Source: an uncultured Peptococcaceae bacterium (GTDB lineage: Bacteria > Bacillota > Dehalobacteriia > UBA4068 > JAAVYR01). From it: a stretch of 9,595 nt of DNA. Within the stretch, counting starts at the first letter, position 1. Each line of letters opens with the position of its first letter. The position numbers and the translations under genes were made by a program. This document shows positions 7,101 through 9,595 of the stretch, in pieces. The notes below the pieces were generated by a model that made no database searches, was not told where the DNA came from, and saw only the letters and a list, made by a program, of their open reading frames with translations. The stretch spans positions 1 to 9,595 of the forward strand of contig CATIYQ010000137.1 of assembly GCA_949739465.1 (NCBI GenBank), read 5' to 3'.

Positions 7101-8644
7101 TAAGCCAGACTGTTGGTTATTTGGCAGGAATGGAGGGATACGAATATAATACAGATCCTTACAATGGACAGGGTAATGATGTGGAGTTCATGCTTATGGC
7201 GAATTTTCCAGAGGCTCTTTTGGATCGATTCCTTGCAGCCATGACCGAGAATGGTATCTCTATCGGACATAAAGCTGTTACCACTGCCTATAATGTGGAG
7301 TACCAGTTCCATGAGCTCATTGATGACATTGCAAATGAGCATCAAGTGTTCCAAGCGCTGTTGGAGTTAGATAAGCTGCTGGATAAAGCGGAGGCTCTGA
7401 AAGAGGAGCAATACGGTGGATTACAGCAATGGGATTTATTGCAAACTGCCATTGCTGAGGGAAATAAGGTGCTGTCCTCTTATGAGCCGTCATTGGAATC
7501 CCTATTGACTGCTATTGAAAATCTGAAAGAACCCTATCTGGTGCTGACGGGACTTGTTGAGATAAGCGGCACAGCGATTATCACCACTGAAGTTCAATCT
7601 GATGGAACCTATAAATTGACCGTCTCGGTACAGGACGGTGGACTTTCCGACTATGTATATACATGGAGTAGCGGGGAAATCGGCAATGTGCTTTCGGGTG
7701 TTTCCCCCGATGATCTTATTACGAAAAAGGTCACGATTACCTCTTCCAGTGCTCTGGGCGCGCTCACTGCACAACTGGCAGTTCCCGATGTTCCCGGTAT
7801 GACAGTGAATGTGACCGGAAACGCTATCTCTGTCAGCTTTACTGAGTCTGATGAAGTATTGAATGCGCCTGCGCCAACAGAATATATCGCGGATTTGTAT
7901 TTGGACGGCGCACTGGTAAAAACAGCGTCTGTATCTTCCGGTGAGAAAATATCTTTTACTGGTTTGAAGAATAACACGGGATATGTTTTAAAAGGTTACG
8001 CCGTGAATATTGTCGGGCGTAGCAACATAGTTGAGAAATCTGTGGTAACGGGAACGTCGGTGGGAAATAGGCTGACGGGGGGATTCGGTGACCATCAGCA
8101 TATTTCTACACCTGAAATTGGTTTCGTCGATATTCCTGCAGGTATATACTATGAAGATGCTGTACAATGGGCAATCAAAAATAATATTACGAACGGTACA
8201 AGTGAAACTACCTTCAGTCCTAATGCTGTTTGCACACGGGAACAGGCGGTCGCTTTCCTTTGGGGAGCAGCCGGCAGACCGATGCCGACGGTTACAGACT
8301 GTATGTTTGAGGATATTTCTCCGAACGAGTGGAGCTATTACGCAATCCTGTGGGCTGCTGAAAATGGAATTACAATGGGTACTTCTGCTACTGAATTTAG
8401 CCCTGACAGCATTTGCACGCGCAGTCAGATTATTACCTTCATTGCTCGGTTTACCGGAGTGACAGATGAAAGCACAGAGGTTGTTTTCGATGATGTGTCG
8501 AGAAGTGCATACTACGCGGCAGCAGTAACCTGGGCGGTAAATTATGGAGTAACGAACGGAACGTCTGCTACAACTTTCAGTCCTGATGCTGATTGCAGCC
8601 GTGCGCAAATCATGACATTCCTCTATCGCTATATGGTTAAATAA
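4118..8644 (+). CDS. Large secreted surface protein with beta-sandwich modules, DUF3783-like domain and three C-terminal SLH domains
   Basis: A 1508-residue exported protein predicted to sit on the cell wall. Order of parts: Sec signal peptide 1-25 (basic MFRK, hydrophobic core, cleavage near VQA|A); about eight beta-rich modules 30-957; a DUF3783-like domain 958-1080 (GPVVLLYNLEEN, QTVGYLAGMEGYE, LLDRFLAAM, then KAVTTAYNVEYQ and ELIDDIANEHQ); a charged helical hairpin 1081-1138 resembling a FIVAR-type spacer; beta-rich segments 1140-1315, the last (about 1225-1310) FN3-like; a short Gly/His linker; and SLH repeats from 1336 to the end. SLH domains bind pyruvylated secondary cell-wall polymer, and each repeat keeps the arginine of the TRAE-like motif. 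No enzyme active site or sortase signal is seen. The role could be S-layer component, adhesin or binding scaffold. It is a single-gene unit with its own promoter and terminator; two operator copies suggest regulated expression. The product class is certain, the function is not. Confidence 0.93.
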   Translation: MFRKTLSLLLSIAMLMTMVPIPVQAAGNGFTAVSITDEIVTPETSTLTVNITNLPSSGIFRIVMMDNSETFDSDKLNNYTSLYFAVLSNLQEGNNTLTLATAPMAGKKLVAVVRDTTATMTDYPSEPIVVSETPSIISIATQEITAETTELTLNFIRVPAYGMVKVIELSENEVYDESKLNSYNAIYTAYFYSANLNVGENNVLLTNSPTPGKVIYAVARDSEVSPTRDYISAGIIVAGEEPPKKTYEQILANCSVQILDNGAVRTESFKQENTTVGYSAVLDNDVLSCHLQFFAYPGNAAFDPDSNIVKRLGGCDITGTDAKGTMAIDLTDVPVGYRVVAALYVKLADDYYRTVPSNQRLEVVDANGQGFQDYVYPDASIVETAISSDMTSLHISLTGDERIFAAAKAGTVSIKVAVGQYPADANFDFEGEHQISLVSNLDATEPFVNKEVQLIQALKPGYRVRAVVYWSQNTDLILPKGNDYESVFNRPDDSVIVTQAEETDFIISFSNSIYTNDANLTFHVAAKEGMENTILNIVGLCKVDNNGNTDITNSNSYVVRAFGKTAGDITLENISGLVAGDNLRFVIRYFDATNEMRTVESKTFTVLAPTTPAEATVAITSEALTVDSTDISISAQFDNTALLTIYTYSDESFDPAKLTQDERSNYAAIKFLANSPASTTVNFTDNTMLREGDKLIAVLWTNLSGDMLAKSEPITIAAAAPKSQPVAYIRNSDKLTAGQTSVVLTTGYDSRCSDVTYTLYQFDGDALDKSTATVVISGRPSNNTYDTYYVSPGRLTAGSKLQLSVVADGVEALSNVVTVLPAPDWGTPYAAFNVSAVKSDDKSVSIKVDYSDEYLKMDGFYCDVTLYTFSAAYTDQEFAENELWEQFSVVKSVGKLNSTYNEQTRGELTIPLYESATLTPGDRLIIKVRLPHTEWEGEEVDYISSSVPILSNSEIVKGPVVLLYNLEENKSLGSRLREVLAELGVSAVDVTNDQLSQTVGYLAGMEGYEYNTDPYNGQGNDVEFMLMANFPEALLDRFLAAMTENGISIGHKAVTTAYNVEYQFHELIDDIANEHQVFQALLELDKLLDKAEALKEEQYGGLQQWDLLQTAIAEGNKVLSSYEPSLESLLTAIENLKEPYLVLTGLVEISGTAIITTEVQSDGTYKLTVSVQDGGLSDYVYTWSSGEIGNVLSGVSPDDLITKKVTITSSSALGALTAQLAVPDVPGMTVNVTGNAISVSFTESDEVLNAPAPTEYIADLYLDGALVKTASVSSGEKISFTGLKNNTGYVLKGYAVNIVGRSNIVEKSVVTGTSVGNRLTGGFGDHQHISTPEIGFVDIPAGIYYEDAVQWAIKNNITNGTSETTFSPNAVCTREQAVAFLWGAAGRPMPTVTDCMFEDISPNEWSYYAILWAAENGITMGTSATEFSPDSICTRSQIITFIARFTGVTDESTEVVFDDVSRSAYYAAAVTWAVNYGVTNGTSATTFSPDADCSRAQIMTFLYRYMVK
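4205..6988 (+). repeat. Eight degenerate tandem beta-rich modules within the SLH protein (residues 30-957)
   Basis: Each module ends in a G-[DYKS]-x-[LV] hairpin followed by a hydrophobic strand: AGKKLVAVV, PGKVIYAVA, VGYRVVAAL, PGYRVRAVV, AGDNLRFVI, EGDKLIAVL, AGSKLQLSV, PGDRLIIKV. The glycines fall at residues 106, 212, 336, 461, 580, 692, 798 and 921, a period of 106-125 residues. Modules 1, 2 and 6 also share a Y/FD.(S/A)KL..Y segment (TFDSDKLNNY, VYDESKLNSY, SFDPAKLTQD). An Ig-like sandwich fold is inferred, not shown. The repeats are protein-level only; I see no close nucleotide repeats. Confidence 0.7.
6989..7357 (+). other. DUF3783-like domain embedded in the SLH protein (residues 958-1080)
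   Basis: The stretch follows the layout I know from the small Bacillota DUF3783 proteins: a VLLYNL strand, a helix leading to LGVSAVDV, a Q..GYLAGMEGYE segment, then EFMLMANFPEALLDRFLAAM, the HKAVTTAYNVEYQF segment (in place of the usual KAVLTPTN) and a closing ELIDDIANEHQ helix. No biochemical function of this family is known to me. Family members I recall are short stand-alone proteins without a signal peptide, unlike this setting. Confidence 0.7.
8123..8641 (+). repeat. Three SLH domains at the C-terminus of the surface protein
   Basis: Repeat 1 begins FVDIPAGIYYEDAVQWA (residue 1336), repeat 2 FEDISPNEWSYYAILWA (1397), repeat 3 FDDVSRSAYYAAAVTWA (1457). Each continues with G/N-I/V-T-x-G-T-S, a T-x-FSP turn and a TR-Q motif (CTREQ, CTRSQ, CSRAQ). 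Three repeats make the usual functional trimeric wall-binding unit. A cysteine stands just before the TR/SR in every repeat (1372, 1433, 1493). Confidence 0.95.
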
Positions 8645-8721
8645 TGTGCAGTTGTGTCATTATTCTTAAAATATCTATCCAGATGTAACGAAGGAATTGA
8701 AGTGTTCTGCATTTGAAGGTC

Positions 8722-8749
8722 TTGACTTGTAAGAAAAAACAAGTAAAAT
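8722..8749 (+). promoter_or_regulatory. Possible promoter of ylmH
   Basis: TTGACT (8722-8727) and TAAAAT (8744-8749), each 5 of 6 matches to consensus, lie 16 bases apart. The predicted start is near 8756, which is inside the 5' arm of the following terminator hairpin, so use of this promoter is uncertain. A 6-base inverted repeat ACTTGT/ACAAGT (8725-8730, 8739-8744) overlaps the spacer and could be an operator or chance. Confidence 0.45.
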
Positions 8750-8751
8750 AG

Positions 8752-8796
8752 AAAAAGTCCTGATATTTCTACATCGAGAATATCAGGACTTCTTTT
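8752..8796 (+). terminator. Intrinsic terminator after the SLH gene
   Basis: AAGTCCTGATATT (8755-8767) pairs perfectly with AATATCAGGACTT (8779-8791), a 13-base stem with an 11-base loop, followed by CTTTT. It lies 110 bases past the SLH stop and about 30 bases before ylmH. A preceding A run (8752-8756) could give partial function on the other strand. Confidence 0.85.
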
Positions 8797-8824
8797 ATGA
8801 ATATTAGATGGGAGGAGCGGTAAG

Positions 8825-9592
8825 ATGACGGAAGACGATTTTCTGCTGGCATATCTTGCAGATAAAATAGCCCAATGCGAGAAAAATGATATTGTTTCTT
8901 ATAGCAATTTTTTAGACGGACGGCAGCGGGTATTGGCGGAGCAATATTGCCGTAAAAACTGCAAAAATCTCGTTCTTTTCTGGGGCGGTTATGAAGAGGC
9001 GGAGCGGACTGTCTGTTTCTTTTTGCCATGGTATCTGACAGAGGGCGCCTTTGCGGAAAGCAGAGAAAAGAATTCGCCGCTGACGCTGCTTCGCGTTACG
9101 CCCAGGGGAGACATTTCCCTTTCTCACCGTGATTATTTAGGCGCGCTGATGGGGCTTGGCATCAAACGGGAATTGGTAGGGGATATTTTAGTCTCCGACC
9201 AAGGCGCGGATATGATTGTCTTTCGCAAGCTATTGCCTTATCTGGAAACGAACTATGAAAAAGCGGGCAGAGCTTCTTTGACAATGGAAGAAATCCCCTT
9301 TGCCGAGATTCGCCCTCATTGTGGGGAGGCACAAAGATTGCCGTTGACCGTTGCCTCTCTGCGTCTGGATACGCTGGTTGCGGCTGTTTTTCATCTTTCT
9401 CGTAATATGGCGGTAGATGCGATTAGCCATGGGCAGGTATTCCTCAACGGAGGGCTTTGCGAAAAGCCGGAAAAGAATGTGCGGGCAGGTGATAAAATCG
9501 TCCTGCGGGGCAAAGGAAAAGCCGTCCTTAAAGAAGTGGGCGGCAAAACTCGCAAAGATAAAATCAGTGTGACAGTGGAACGATATCAATAA
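8825..9592 (+). CDS. ylmH: YlmH-type S4-domain RNA-binding protein
   Basis: 255 residues, matching the usual length of B. subtilis YlmH (about 257). The N-terminal part (1-175) has family landmarks such as YSNFLDGRQ, LLRVTPRGDISLSHRDYLGALMGLGIKRELVGDI. The C-terminal S4 domain (about 178-245) contains LRLDTLVAAVFHLSRN, AISHGQVFLNGG and a KNVRAGDKIVLRGKGKA loop, a basic RNA-binding face. YlmH is reported to bind 50S subunits carrying obstructed nascent chains and to help ribosome-associated quality control, like the S4 protein RqcP; the gene is commonly next to sepF, ylmG and divIVA. Here the upstream neighbour is an SLH gene and the downstream side is not visible. The ATG at 8825 has GGGAGGAG (8810-8817) seven bases upstream. 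The stop is three bases before the window end, so the gene is complete. Confidence 0.93.
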   Translation: MTEDDFLLAYLADKIAQCEKNDIVSYSNFLDGRQRVLAEQYCRKNCKNLVLFWGGYEEAERTVCFFLPWYLTEGAFAESREKNSPLTLLRVTPRGDISLSHRDYLGALMGLGIKRELVGDILVSDQGADMIVFRKLLPYLETNYEKAGRASLTMEEIPFAEIRPHCGEAQRLPLTVASLRLDTLVAAVFHLSRNMAVDAISHGQVFLNGGLCEKPEKNVRAGDKIVLRGKGKAVLKEVGGKTRKDKISVTVERYQ

Positions 9593-9595
9593 AAA

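Noticed and set aside
7988..8608. 206-residue minus-strand reading frame opposite the SLH repeats
   Set aside because: It is antisense to clearly conserved SLH codons and its product is Arg/Ser/Cys-rich without any recognisable motif, so it is a shadow frame.

Overview
The window looks like part of a low-to-mid GC Bacillota chromosome, most likely class Clostridia. The pointers are a YlmH-type S4 protein, a large secreted protein with three C-terminal SLH domains (Gram-positive cell-wall anchoring), strong AAGGAGG-type ribosome binding sites, a TTG start, U-rich intrinsic terminators and a tRNA-Leu with an encoded CCA. This is inference from gene content; no species can be named. There is no sign of a phage, transposon or CRISPR array.

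Layout: (1) 1-870 is the C-terminal part of a nicotinate phosphoribosyltransferase (NAD salvage), cut by the left edge. (2) About 25 bases later comes an orphan family-5 (oligopeptide-type) ABC substrate-binding protein, 896-2602. It has an N-terminal membrane anchor instead of a lipobox and ends at an intrinsic terminator. (3) A stand-alone tRNA-Leu(GAG) follows, 2739-2823, with its own extended -10 promoter and a terminator that also serves the convergent gene. (4) On the minus strand, 3699-2878, is a class I SAM-dependent methyltransferase of unknown substrate. (5) A 418-base divergent intergenic region carries a good promoter, two copies of an 18-base palindromic operator, and a small terminator-like hairpin in the leader of the next gene. 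(6) 4118-8644 encodes a 1508-residue secreted SLH protein. It has a Sec signal peptide, about eight degenerate beta-rich modules, an embedded DUF3783-like domain, a helical hairpin, further beta domains and three SLH repeats. (7) After a terminator comes ylmH (8825-9592), an S4 RNA-binding protein of the ribosome-rescue/cell-division neighbourhood type, complete just before the right edge.

The genes do not form one pathway: housekeeping genes (NAD salvage, tRNA, ylmH) surround an apparently separately regulated surface-protein gene. The most unusual part is that surface gene: its twin-operator and possible attenuator leader, and the DUF3783-like module inside an exported wall-anchored protein. 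I found no clear multi-gene undescribed system.
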